Of a DNA stretch of 64,000 nt, positions 11,898 to 23,000 are shown in pieces; positions within the stretch are counted from its first letter, which is position 1, and each line of letters begins with the position of its first letter. The DNA comes from Jaapia argillacea MUCL 33604 (Eukaryota; Basidiomycota; Agaricomycetes; Jaapiales; Jaapiaceae), in contig KL197719.1 of the NCBI GenBank assembly GCA_000697665.1, positions 1,182,206 to 1,246,205 of the forward strand, given 5' to 3'. The translations under genes were made by a program, and so were the position numbers. Under the pieces are notes generated by a model. The model made no database searches. It had not been told where the DNA came from and saw only the letters and a list, made by a program, of their open reading frames with translations.

Positions 11898-13187
11898 CCT
11901 GTCGCGTCTTTCGAGACAAAAGTCGACCTCACATTCCAGGTTGAGAAACGGAACGGTTAAGTACTCTCCAGTGGTGTCGTTATTCACCAAGAATAGAGTC
12001 TGGTAGTAGATTCCTTCGGAGTGCAGTCGGGGTAGGATGGACCAGGTGATGCCAATTGAACATCGAAATCTTAGAAACGAGGCTGACTCTTTTGCACCTC
12101 ATAGGCGGACGTCGCTACGTAACCCACGTAAATAGTGAATGTCGGGGATAATTCGGTGTGGAGGTACGCGTCTCGAGTCACGTGGAGTGTGAGTTCAGTG
12201 GATTCAAGGTGACGTAGAAGGACAAAGACGTTACGGGATGCCTTCGCGAAGAAGAGCGCGGGACGAGGAAAGGTGGAGTTACTGACGGTCCGTTATCATC
12301 GAAACATCAGCCGAAGGGCTACTCCAACTTGGGCTTTGGGGTTCAGAATCGGAGGGCCCAGAGGATGCCCTGTGTTGCATCGTTCATCGCAGTCGATCGG
12401 TAGAAGTGACAACACGGACCGTCACCACCTTTTCGCATCTGCTATGTCTTCCAGACTTGGTCCTCCAAATGAACGGATGTCGGATCGAATGTATCGTAAA
12501 AGTCGAGGCAGACCATGCAGCATGCATGCAAGTAGAGTCTGGATAACATCCATCATGAGCTCAACGGAATACTTGACCGGACTAACTGAAGGCTCGCACC
12601 TAAGGCCCGTCATCTTCCTCGACGGTAGTGAACGGCAACACTTCATCTGATCGGCTAGCATCCCGGAGAAGCAAGCTTGCGCACCCAAACATTTCCAAGA
12701 TCACAAGAATGATTGGGGGGAAGGAATAAGCTTCAACGTGTGACTCTGCGGCACCGATACTCTACACAATACAAGTCGTTAGGGAAAACTCTCTTCCACA
12801 ATCGAGTCCTCCCGTAATGCCCAATTCAAACGGTATACAAACTGTACCTCGAGGCTGAGCTTCAACCGTAAAGAAAGCCGCAATCTTGTCGCATGGTGGT
12901 ACCTCCTTGCTGGTAAGAGCGAGTGTTCGCGGGACGAGGGGATAATGCGGTACGCGGAACGGAAATTCTGATTGCTTGGCCGAAGGATTTCTCGACAGCT
13001 GCGAAAAGCCCACCGGAGGATCTCCGTACAATTACAAGCATGACCCTCCTCTAATCTCAGGGCCCTGCACGAGGCGAAGTTGGCCAGAAAGGAGACCAGG
13101 GTCAAACTTGAATTAACGTTGACCAGATCTGCCGTCGGGCCTATGTTGAGTAAAATGCCACTGCAGCGAAAGCATCTTGCCTGGTAC
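11898..13187. other. Intergenic, carboxylesterase promoter side
   Basis: About 1.3 kb between the carboxylesterase start and the stop of the next minus-strand gene. Minus-strand open frames at 12422-12688 and 12779-13207 are long enough to notice but lack a recognisable domain or coherent splice context, so I treat them as chance ORFs. No repeats were noticed. Confidence 0.4.
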
Positions 13188-14365
13188 TCACTTTCGCACT
13201 TCAACACGTACTCCAGGCCTTGAAGGTCCAGAGGTGCGACGCGGTCGCGTGGCGGTGCCGATAGTGACGGTTACGTCGCGATCGGGAGAGGGCACACGGT
13301 ACGGGGGGACTCCGCTGGCGTGATTCGACGAGGGATCATTAACTCCTTTACTCCGACTTGGACCAGGAACTGCATACGTTCGACTGGTTCCTGGGACGCC
13401 GTTCTCTCGACTGGAACCAGGAACTGCGTAGGCGCGACTGGGGCCAGCGAAACCATTTTCTCGACTGGGACCGGGGACTGCATTTGGTCGAGTTGAAGGT
13501 CCTTCAGTGCCGCTCGCCCGTCTCGCCTCTGGAGGAGCACTGCTACGACTGACTTTCCGGGGACGCCGTGATGCAGCTGTGAAAGAATCAATAGTTGAAC
13601 GCATGTTTTGACAAAAGTAGCAAGCCAGTTGCAAGACATACCCTCAATCAACTTCTTGTCTGCCTCCTTATTGAAACTCTCTTGCAGCGCAGCATACCTC
13701 CGCACCTGCCAACCCATCTGCTCAGCCCTGGCTTTATTCCCCATACTGATTGCCCACTTCCTCTCCTCCTTGAACCTCCTCCTCTCACTGTCGGCCAACG
13801 AAGCCCTCGCCCGTAGTTCTGCGACCTCTCGTTCCAGTGGTGTCATCACACCATGAGGGTCCAAAGTGGATAAACTTGATTCCAGCGAGATGGAGGGAGG
13901 TGCAGTTATCGAGATCTTGCGTTCTCTCTTCTGCTTTTCCCGTTCCCTTTCCCTGTCTCGATGACTCCGACTCTCCTTCTCCCTCTTACTTGAGGAAGCC
14001 CCCACATCACCCATGGGAACAATCCTCATCTTTCTCCCACTCCCCTTACCACCATCCTCAACAACTTGTGCCAACACATCCGTCCCAAGTACTCCCAACC
14101 CAACGCCCAAAAATGTGAGAACTACCCGGCTCACATCACCCTCTCTCAAATCCCAAAATAATTTCCCCACGATAGCGAGCGCAACCGGTGCAGCCAACTG
14201 AGCGAATTCAGTGAGGATGAAGTAGAAGCCAACTCCTTGCCATACTCCGTTGAATAGATAGTCGCCGAGAGCTGGAATGGATTCAACTGCTGGGGAAAAG
14301 AGCAGTTCGAGGAGAATTCGGGCTGAGAGGCCGAGAAACAGAGGAGGTGCGACAGTCCAGGTCAT
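13188..14365 (-). CDS. Orphan membrane protein with repeat-rich tail
   Basis: I do not recognise a family. Two exons (14365-13642, 13576-13188) give 370 residues. The first ~115 residues hold three or four hydrophobic segments, for example PPLFLGLSARILLELLFSPAV and VVLTFLGVGLGVLGTDVLAQ, so the N-terminus is probably membrane embedded. A highly charged Arg/Glu/Lys stretch with coiled-coil character follows (about 140-240). The second exon encodes a basic, Pro/Ser-rich tail with imperfect repeats of the type VPGPSREN. The ATG at 14365 is the first in frame. The stop codon overlaps a GTGAGT donor-like sequence, but the only nearby acceptor would make a 31-nt intron, so I end the gene there. It lies close to the SLU7 3' end, with 279 bp between. 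Confidence 0.65.
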
Positions 14366-14644
14366 AATAGAGTACAATCTTTCATAAAAACATCAGGCAA
14401 GGATGGGGGAGAGGTATCGCAGGTTCGTTGGCGTCAATCTGAATCGTGTGCGCAACTTTTGAGCCGTCGCCACGTGGCTACCTCACCTCTCTTATTATTC
14501 CTCCCCAAGAACAATCGTTTGGGAACCGAGCGCACGACAGCAACGAGGCGAATTATCAAAACAATACTACGAATACAATGCAGAAAATCACAGCGAATGA
14601 GTGCACCAAACAACCCGACCCAAGCTTTCCCAACGAAGGAGACC

Positions 14645-16607
14645 CTATACGTCCGTGTCCACATAGTTCGCCATCGGATCCTCGGTCATCCTTCTCGTCA
14701 TCCTATATGCCTCCAACTCCTCCTCCGTAACCTCGTAGGTTCCCCCAGCCTTTTTCTTCTTTCCTCCCCTGCCCTCGTCTTCATCCCCATCATCCTCCCC
14801 TCTCATCATCTTCCTTTTCCTCTCCTCACTAATCGCCTTTGCCAACCTACTCTCATCCAACTTGACCTCACCCTCACCCAACCTCTCCTTCGAGAATAAC
14901 CTATCAGCTCTCTTCTTCCTGTCGTCTCCCTTTTCTTTTGACTCTGCTGGCTCGCCATATGGATCAACGAAGGGTTTTGATGTCGAAGCCGTCGCGGATG
15001 AGGAAGGCGTTGAGGAAGAGGCAAAAGTAGAGGCAGATGCGAGAAGGTGTTGGGCACTCGAGGCCAAGGCGGCTTCGATACCAGCCTCTCCACTACAGTA
15101 CGAAACGTGTATAGTGGAATGACAGCAGGCATAGCCCCATAAGCCAGTTGCAGCGTCGAACCAAGAACCCCAAACGGCGGTGTGATTGTTAATCCAAACT
15201 AAATCAAAAGGTCAGAAGACTGCAAGAGAGTGAGACTAGGCAACGACTCACCATCCTCAGCATACTTGCTCCTGACCTTTACCCTCTCCTTCCCCTTCAC
15301 GACCTTGCCCTCTCTCGAATACTCTACGTACTCCTCCGTCTGCCCTCTCAGCAGCTCCTTCGGTGCTCCACCCAAATACTCCTCTCCTCCATACTTGGCC
15401 AAGATACCAGTCTTTGTCGAACCCTTAAGCTCTTCCTTTTTGGTTTGGTACTCTCGATGAAGGAGTTCGCCAGCAGTGGGGTTGGCATTGAGATGAACGT
15501 CGCCCCCGTGAGACTGTGATTGCCATGCGAAGAGTTGGAGGTTTTGAACGTCGGGTGCTTCACCCGAGTGACGTAGGAAGTTCTCACCGGCGAATTTGAG
15601 CTGTGGAACTGGTTAGCTAGTGTCAGCGGAAAGGAGAGCTTGACGAACGTACATCTTCGGGATTGCCAGTTTTCACAGGAGCGTCTCGCATAGACCTCGT
15701 CTTGGGATCATAATACGCACTCTCCGGGTCCAAACTCAGCAAATACTTGGCCGTATCCTCCCTAATCCTGAGATTCCTAACCGTAATCCTCGTCTTGGTA
15801 TCCACCTTCTGACCCACAGCATCAGCTGCATCCGCGTACTTTTCCTCATCCTCCTCATCCTCGTCACTTGACCCAAAATCGTCATCACCTCCAGCCTTCC
15901 CCTCACCCTTCCCAGCTTTCGCCACCTTCCTCACAGCGGCGAAATCGGTTGTGGTCTGCTTGTCAATCTCCTCCTCTCGTAGCTTCTGCCGCGCAGCTTC
16001 CAACGCGGTATACTCGTCATAAATCTGCTTATACTCTGCAGAGTCATATCCATTCCACCGATCGCGTTTGGCATCATACCCAGCAGAGACTTCTTGAATT
16101 ACCTCGTCCGCCTGTATATCTCTATTCGTATACTTTGCACCCTTTTTGCGAGGTCGTTCTAGACAGTCTTGCTTTTTGTGTGACATGGCACCACAGTTCT
16201 CGCAAGCGCCTTTGCGGTATTTCTTGGCTGCGGGGCCGGCTTTCGCCCCTCGGTCGTACCAGTTGTTGAGAGCAGCAGCAGGTTGTTCGTCGGGGCGACG
16301 CTGATGAGCAAGGGTCGGGGCTCCAGTATCGAGGTACCATGGTGCTTGGGCGATGTATTCTGTGTGATGGGATGAATAAGATGATTTGATCTGATGAGGA
16401 GGTGGACAAGTACGCACGAGGAATGTGAGGATTGATAGGTTTTCCCTCTTCGTCAAGTGCAGCTGGGGCTGTACCAGCTTTACGTGCAGCGTCAAGTTCC
16501 TTTTGTCGACGGAACTCTTCACGAGATAACTTTCCGGTTGCTGGATTGTTAGTCAGTCAACGTTGCATGGATCTTGGCAATTGGAACTCACCAGATGCAG
16601 ATGCCAT
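14645..16607 (-). CDS. SLU7: Pre-mRNA-splicing factor SLU7
   Basis: This is a second-step splicing factor that helps the spliceosome choose the 3' splice site. Five exons (16607-16592, 16540-16418, 16359-15653, 15600-15252, 15198-14645) join to 582 residues. The first exon is only 16 nt. Family landmarks are [20 protein letters not shown], the CCHC zinc knuckle [14 protein letters not shown] (about 99-112), an acidic [10 protein letters not shown] stretch and the C-terminal [15 protein letters not shown] block. The tail is rich in Lys/Arg/Glu and ends in [11 protein letters not shown]. The tiny first exon was chosen because it supplies the only ATG whose frame continues into the conserved N-terminus. 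Identity is certain; the start is well supported. Confidence 0.95.
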
Positions 16608-17076
16608 ACTGTTGGCGATAGTCCGAAATCCGGTGGACGTCTTGGGACTTCAGGTTGGTGCAACCGAACTGGGAGGTTGAGCGCGGGAATACTGACTCGG
16701 TTGTCCATTTCAATCCAATTAAATATACGTATACATTTGAGTAAGCCCCAAATTTTTATGCTTATTTTGTTTATTTATCTACCTATTTAATAATAAAATG
16801 GGCGCTTAAATAAGTTTAAGTAACTTAAGTATTATATTTAATAAGAAGAATGCAATAATAGGACAGGTTTGAAAAATAAGTACATGCGTTGCTTTTGCAG
16901 TTGCAGCCACAGCCTGCCTCCTCACTGACTCAGATCAAACTCGGACGGCTGGACTGTTAAGCGCTAGTCATTCATTCCTTGGTCCTTTCAATGATATTTG
17001 GATGATTTTAACCCTTTGGGTGAACTTCTCTCCATCACTCACACTACAATATAATCTCTCTCGGCATCTAAAACAT
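16608..17076. other. Intergenic with an AT-rich patch
   Basis: The SLU7 upstream region. Roughly 16720-16860 is strikingly AT-rich, with runs of TTA/TAA and the palindrome ACTTAAGT, unlike the ~50% GC surroundings. No gene was found. It could be a promoter, a replication-related easily melted stretch or the scar of a small mobile element. Confidence 0.4.
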
Positions 17077-17185
17077 GCCCGCCTAGCTCAATTGGCTAGA
17101 GCGTCAGACTTTTAAGAATTATGGGGGTTTCTACTCCCATGTTTCCGCCATCTGAAGGCTGCGAGTTCGACCCTCGCGGTGGGCT
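17077..17185 (+). tRNA. tRNA-Lys (anticodon TTT), intron-containing
   Basis: The sequence folds as a complete tRNA. The 7-bp acceptor stem is GCCCGCC with GGTGGGC, and a D arm and a T arm containing GTTCGA are present. The anticodon stem TCAGA/TCTGA pairs perfectly. The anticodon TTT is at 17111-17113, followed by A. A 35-nt intron occupies 17115-17149, exactly at the canonical position between nucleotides 37 and 38. Confidence 0.93.
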
Positions 17186-17650
17186 AGTAATGTTTTCTTT
17201 TCTAGTTTTGACGAGTTTTGATGACGGAGGGGGTGGACGGGGAGGGGGAACTATGCGGCGCGTCCAACCTGATTCACTGCATGGTCTTTTTCATTGGTAC
17301 GACCTACGATGCGAATGCGTAGACTCTATCTAGGCTTCCGAGACAAGGACAACACTACTGCTGGACAACGGGGGAAACGATTATTCTCATCCGGTACCCA
17401 GCAAGCTTCAACTTGAATGACAAGACTCGGGGAGATTGGTTTCTCTGAACCGTTTATCCGGCGTACAAGGGTGCACATCCAACATAACTGTGTCCAGCAC
17501 ACAAGAACGACAACTGTGTATTGTCGCAATCTATGAAACATCTACACAAGACCTCCCCCCGCGGACTGCAAACCGCAAGGACTTGCATATTTTAGCCCTA
17601 CACTACTAGTATACACTACGACGCGGAACCTCATCTACCACACAAGACCC
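17186..17650. other. Intergenic, tRNA-Lys to methylcitrate dehydratase
   Basis: 465 bp between the tRNA and the 3' end of the methylcitrate dehydratase gene. I see only short unconvincing ORFs and no repeats. Confidence 0.45.
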
Positions 17651-19616
17651 TCATGCCTTGACGAAGAGATCGGTGAACTTGTCAGCAGGGAGCTCGCTGA
17701 ACGACTTGGCATCAGTGACGGTGTCGAGGATCCTGAAAGGGGGAAGTTAGTCACGGGATCCTGCCATCAAAGGAGCAAAACGCACTTCTTCTGGTGAGCA
17801 GCGTCAAAGTGGTGGCCAATGTGCCTCTCGAACTTCTCCATCAACAAGGGTGTACCCTCAGCACGTCTCCTCTTGTGTCCAACGGGGTATTCAACCTCGA
17901 CCTCCTCGAGGACTGTACCATCCTTGAGGGTGACGGTGATGGCGTTTCCGATTGATCGCTTATCAGGTGCATGGTACTCGACGCTGAATCGTTGATCCTC
18001 CTCGCAAGTGATCTTGGCACGGAGCTCATCGATACGGGGATCCTCAGCAGCCTTGTCCGTGTAGGACTCGGAGTGGAGATTACCGTAGATCATACCGTAC
18101 GCGCTCATGTAGTTGATGTCGTGGCTATACATGTCCAGATTGGCCCTTGAGAAATGGAGCGGAATAGAGCTGACGGAAGCAACTCACTCTCTGTCAGCAA
18201 AGTTGGCCAATTTGCCCTTCTTGTTGATGATCCTCATGGCGGCCTCCTGAGTCCTGATGCGGACGCTGGCGATGTCATCACTGGTCTTGCCCAAAGCCTT
18301 CAGCTTGTTGTGGATAATGATGGAAGCCTCGACGGCGGTTTGGGCGTGGAACTCAGCAGGGTAGGAGATCTTGAAGAGGACGTTCTCCATGATGTACGAG
18401 CCATAGGGGATCTGGAACTCGAAAGGTTTGCCCTGAAAACGCGATTATGTCAGCACCTCTCTGCGTCCTGGGACGCAAAAACAAACCTTGAACAAGACAT
18501 CGTAGAAGCCCCAGGTCTTGGCAGTCAAGACAGTGGGAATACCAACTTGACCCTGTTTGACCAGGAGGGCAAGGTTGACAGCTCGCGAACAAGCATCACC
18601 AGCGGCCCATGACTTGCGAGGTCCGGTGTTGGGAGCATGTCGGTAAGTACGGAGTGATTGACCGTCAACGAACGCTTGCGAAACGGCGTCGATTGTTTGC
18701 TCCTGAGAAAGGCCGCTTTAGGAAAGGATGATTATTTAGGTTAGGTTCTACTCTTCAGGAAGTGAACTGGGACACACAGCATCTTGGAGACGACAGCAGT
18801 GCTGGCAACCTTGACGAGGACGACGTGATCGAGACCAACTCGGTTGAAGGAGTTGAGAAGAGCAAGACCGCCCTGGATCTCGTGTGCCTTGATCATGCCC
18901 TCCAAGATGTCCTTGACGGTGACCTTCTGACCCTGGCGGGCGAGATGATCAGCAACGGCGAGGATAGCGCCAAGATTGTCGGAAGGATGACCCCCTAGAG
19001 TAGCCCAATTCAATTTCGACACCGACCAAGGCAATGGGGGAACTCACACTCTGCGGCGAGCCAGCAGTCATTGAAGTCGAGCCACCGGATGATGGTACCA
19101 ATGTTGAAAGCTCCGCGAATGGGGTCGAGTTGGTAGTCAGTTCCGGGAACCTTGGTGCCTGAAAGCCAATGAGCTTAGTTTCGCGCTCAACAACGACAGC
19201 CACACGAACGTACCATTAGGCACGATAGTTCCAGGGACAACGGGTCCCAAGATAGATCGGCACTCGGGGAACCTCAATCCCTCCAACCCACACCCAATGG
19301 TGTCAATCAAGCAAAGCCTGGCAGTCTCATAGGCCAAGTCGCTCTCGATTTTGTAGTTGTGCACGTAGTCAGCAATGTCCTTGAGAACCTGGTCGGGCTC
19401 AGGGCGCGTAACGTCCTCTGCGTGGGCGGACATGGCGCGGGAGGCAGAAATAGATGCTTTGAGAGGACGAGCAGCAATTGGTGACCTGATAAGTGACGGA
19501 GATCGAGAGGATAGGGACGGAACGGCCGATGAAGAGATAGCGGCTACTTGAAGGCGCGAAGCAGAGGCCGACAGCCGGGTCAAGGGGAGGCGAGCACGAG
19601 CAGCTGTCGACAACAT
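17651..19616 (-). CDS. Mitochondrial 2-methylcitrate dehydratase (PrpD)
   Basis: This enzyme dehydrates 2-methylcitrate in the methylcitrate cycle, which detoxifies propionyl-CoA from odd-chain fatty acids and some amino acids. Seven exons (19616-19214, 19158-19048, 18994-18778, 18715-18487, 18432-18188, 18145-17786, 17732-17651) give 548 residues. The first ~60 residues are rich in Arg/Ser/Ala with no acids, as expected for a mitochondrial presequence. The MmgE/PrpD fold follows, with motifs [47 protein letters not shown], the segment [20 protein letters not shown] and [14 protein letters not shown]. The frame is unbroken throughout. Identification rests on these blocks and overall length; a cis-aconitate decarboxylase-type paralog is a less likely alternative. 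Confidence 0.93.
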
Positions 19617-20030
19617 CTGTGGGTTATGGGCGCGAGTCCGAGGTCGACTGGGCCGATGGAGGGGTTGGGATTTTCAACGGAAGGAAGACTTTATATACCG
19701 GGCAGACATTTCACTACACCCGAACTCTACACGTGGTTCTGATGCGTCGGCGAGACTCGGCTTTAGCGACATCGCATCCAGTCGCATCATTTTGGTCCGG
19801 AGCACCATGGGGAAAGAATCTGGGGCCCCGACTTGCTCTGCGGCCAATGGGAAGTAAAATATCCTTCGGGACTGCACACAATTGGCTTTCAATCGACGCT
19901 AACTCTTCATTCCGGGAGATACATGCCAAGTGCATGCTACAAGAGCAACAAAAGACTACGACCAAGTCCAGGGCACCAGCTTCATCCTTCAGGCATCGCG
20001 GCGCATCCATATTCCGACGTGCCAGACGCC
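19617..20030. promoter_or_regulatory. Intergenic, methylcitrate dehydratase promoter
   Basis: 414 bp upstream of the methylcitrate dehydratase start and downstream of the putative axis-protein gene. A short plus-strand ORF overlaps it without protein-like character. No specific motif was identified. Confidence 0.4.
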
Positions 20031-23000
20031 TCAGTATCCTTGGGCGCGTAACCTTTGACAAATTGTGGGGAGAGGGGCAGATAAAGTCTTCGGCATTGCC
20101 TTCACCAAACTTTTCCGATCATGATCCTGTATCGTCCGGCGGAGCTGTCCACAAATTTCTTGATTAACTTTGAGAAGGTCCTCGTATTCGTTTGTGAATT
20201 TGCGACCGTATTCGGCGTATTCGGATTCAAGATCGACGAAGCGGTTGAAGTGACCGATGCTGGGCAAATGTTTCAATGATGGTTGTGAAGAGGACAAGGG
20301 AACGTACCTTTCGTTTCGCATAGCTTGTAAGTCCGCTGCAGCATCCGCGAATAGTCTGTCCCGAGCCATTCGAACGTTTGTCTTGGCGCCTTCTACCTTC
20401 CTAGTCACTTTGCGCAAGAGAACCTAAAATACTGTCAGGAATGATCGAGGGAGAGGAACGCATCACTGGACTTCATTGATTTCATTCAACACCTAGCAGA
20501 GTGGAAATTTCAGCCATGTGGTGGACTTGGAATGTGAAGAATCACCCACGTCCGCCAAATCCTCGATACTAGCATCCCTGGACTCATGAGTGGCTCGTCT
20601 ATCGAGGAGATCATCGTCCTGATCTTCGATATCTTCGTGTCGTATAAATTGTCGCCGTTTCTGTTTCCTTTGCACTATGGGAACTGACGGGACCCGAATG
20701 AAGCTCGTACTCTCCAAAACACGATAATGGAACGCACCAATACTACTTTGCTGTAGCTTCCCAGCCGACAAGTATCCTTTCTTCAAGCCAAAAGGCGAAG
20801 TGGGTTCCTCCTTTACAATAGGAGCGAATGTGACCCTCACATGCGGCTGCTCGCCGGGGGACTTCATTCTCAAAACAGTAGGTTTGCCAATCTCAATCTT
20901 TGTCGACACCAAAGGTGAACTCGGTTTGCAAGCCGGACTAAAAACTAAGGTCAAATCATTGGAAGGAGATCCCGAACAGAGATCCTGAGCCCTTCCAGGA
21001 TTAATCGGGGGAGATCCCTCTAGCGATGTTCGGAAAGGTGACTTGTCTAGTACAGCTCGGTTCATGATTGCAGTGACAGGCATAGGAGGCATAGGAGGCG
21101 CGGCGTCAAAGGTGACAGTGCTTCGCTTCGGTTTCGGGACAGGTTTCTTGATAGCAGGCTTGAAGGGTGAATCTTGCGTGAGGTCGATCATATCCACATC
21201 GCGCTGTCGCGGGGGCGTGGACGGTCGGGTGGTAGGCAGGAAAGATATTACCTAAATTACATCAGCTACGATCATATCTCAGACGACGAGGACTTACAGG
21301 TTTGGGTTTGGTCTCTAGAATCTTCGACGGCTTGGTAAACGCCGTGGCTTCAGCCTGTATGTCAGGGAGTAAAAGGATGAGCACTTGAGTGGGGCGCCAT
21401 TCGAGGAACGGTTACCGTCACTTCGATAGGCGGTCCACGGAGATCGTATTCGTCGAGTGGATTTTCAGCGAAGCCATCCACCTTCTCGATTCTCTGCCGA
21501 TTTTCAGCTGCGAACTTGGTCGGAGAGGTAGGGAGATTCAGAAAGTCCCTTTCCGCAACATCTAAGTAAAGCTCGTCGAAGTCATCTTCGACAGGAAGAG
21601 GGGTTGAGGGTTGGGGTTTGGATCCTGAGACAGTCTCAGACGACTCCAATGAGGTCTTCGGTTGTACTTGCGCCTTGTCCATGAAGTCTGGCGACTCCCA
21701 TGCTGCCTTCTTATCTCGTTTACATTTCTCCGCCTACAAAGATCAGGATAGCCAATCAACAAGACAAGGTGACAGCAACCCACCTTGTCCGATGTGCTAC
21801 CGCGAGTTGTATCCTCCACGATCGAGATTGTTTCGATTCTATCGGCTTGCACTTTCTTGACGACATCATCCTAAGGACGAGGTGAGCACAGAGCAGCGGT
21901 TCATATGAGAGAGATGAGAATCATGCCTTCGCAGATGTGCCCATCGCCACCTTCGTGACATGAGACGACTCGTTCCTCACCACTAGGCGAGAATCCTGGC
22001 CTCCGACGCCTTCTACGCCTTCCTCCAATGGCTCAGCAACTTGCTTAACTCGTTTTTTGGACTTGGACTTCTCCTTTTCAGGTTTCACAGTCGCGATAGG
22101 CGGTAGTGGGGCAGGGTTGTTATTTCGATCCTTCATCGCCGCTGAACGAGTAGTCCGACCGCTAGTCTTCTCCGCAGGAGGCGCTTTCCGTGCTGCATCA
22201 GTCGTCTTGGGGCCAGCGCGGCGTGACAGAGGAGAGGATGGATGTTTTGAAACCACAGATATACCATTCAAAGTTGGCAAATCGTCAAAATCAGAGCAGG
22301 TGTCGGGGGAAGCTGTCCGGTCTTGCTTTGCACGGTTACCGTATTTCTTGGTTGAGCGAGCTGTGGCGGCATTTGATGTACTCCTGAATACCTCAGTTAC
22401 CTTCCGCGTCCGTGGAACAGTGGGTTTTGGGGGAAGTGCGATGCGTTCCCGAAGACGTTTAGTGGGCCGTTCAACTTCTTTGATTAGGACGTCGATGATG
22501 AAATTCCGGCCGTCATCTTCATCCAAGGCACCGATCTTTCTCTTTGGGGAGCGCAAAGGGCTGCGCCGCTGGCCCTGGAAAATGTTGTGAGGTTATGAGT
22601 AGGAACACATACTGGTACTATAACCCGCGACTCACCTCCGTTACTTGCCCCACGTTCAAATTTTTGTTTCGAGTCTTTGCTGCGGTATCACCTTTGGGTG
22701 ATTGACCACAAGCCACAGATGGAGGGCGTGACTGATGGCTGAGGGCACTAGGTTCCAAAACTCCTCTGTTAGAAGGTGGGGGAAGTTGATTCTTAGCGAC
22801 GATAGGATCGACAGCTATGGCAGCAATTGGTTCGCGGGGAGCGGCGAACACAGGAGGACGAGTAGCAGAACGAGAAGCTTTCTTGGGAGTGGAGACAGCA
22901 GAGTTCATAGAATCGTCGGCAGGCAGGTAGTTGTCGTCTAGATCTCTAGGCGGCAGGTCTGGGTGAAGATCATCATTGGTCAGGATAGATTGGAGGGGAA

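Noticed and set aside
12422-12688. An 88-codon minus-strand ORF between the carboxylesterase and the membrane orphan.
   Set aside because: Isolated, short and without recognisable features; could be chance in a 1.3-kb gap.
12779-13207. A 142-codon minus-strand frame that could extend the membrane orphan past its stop, since the stop overlaps GTGAGT.
   Set aside because: The only acceptor giving the right frame would make a 31-nt intron, too short for this genome, and the added sequence has no domain character.
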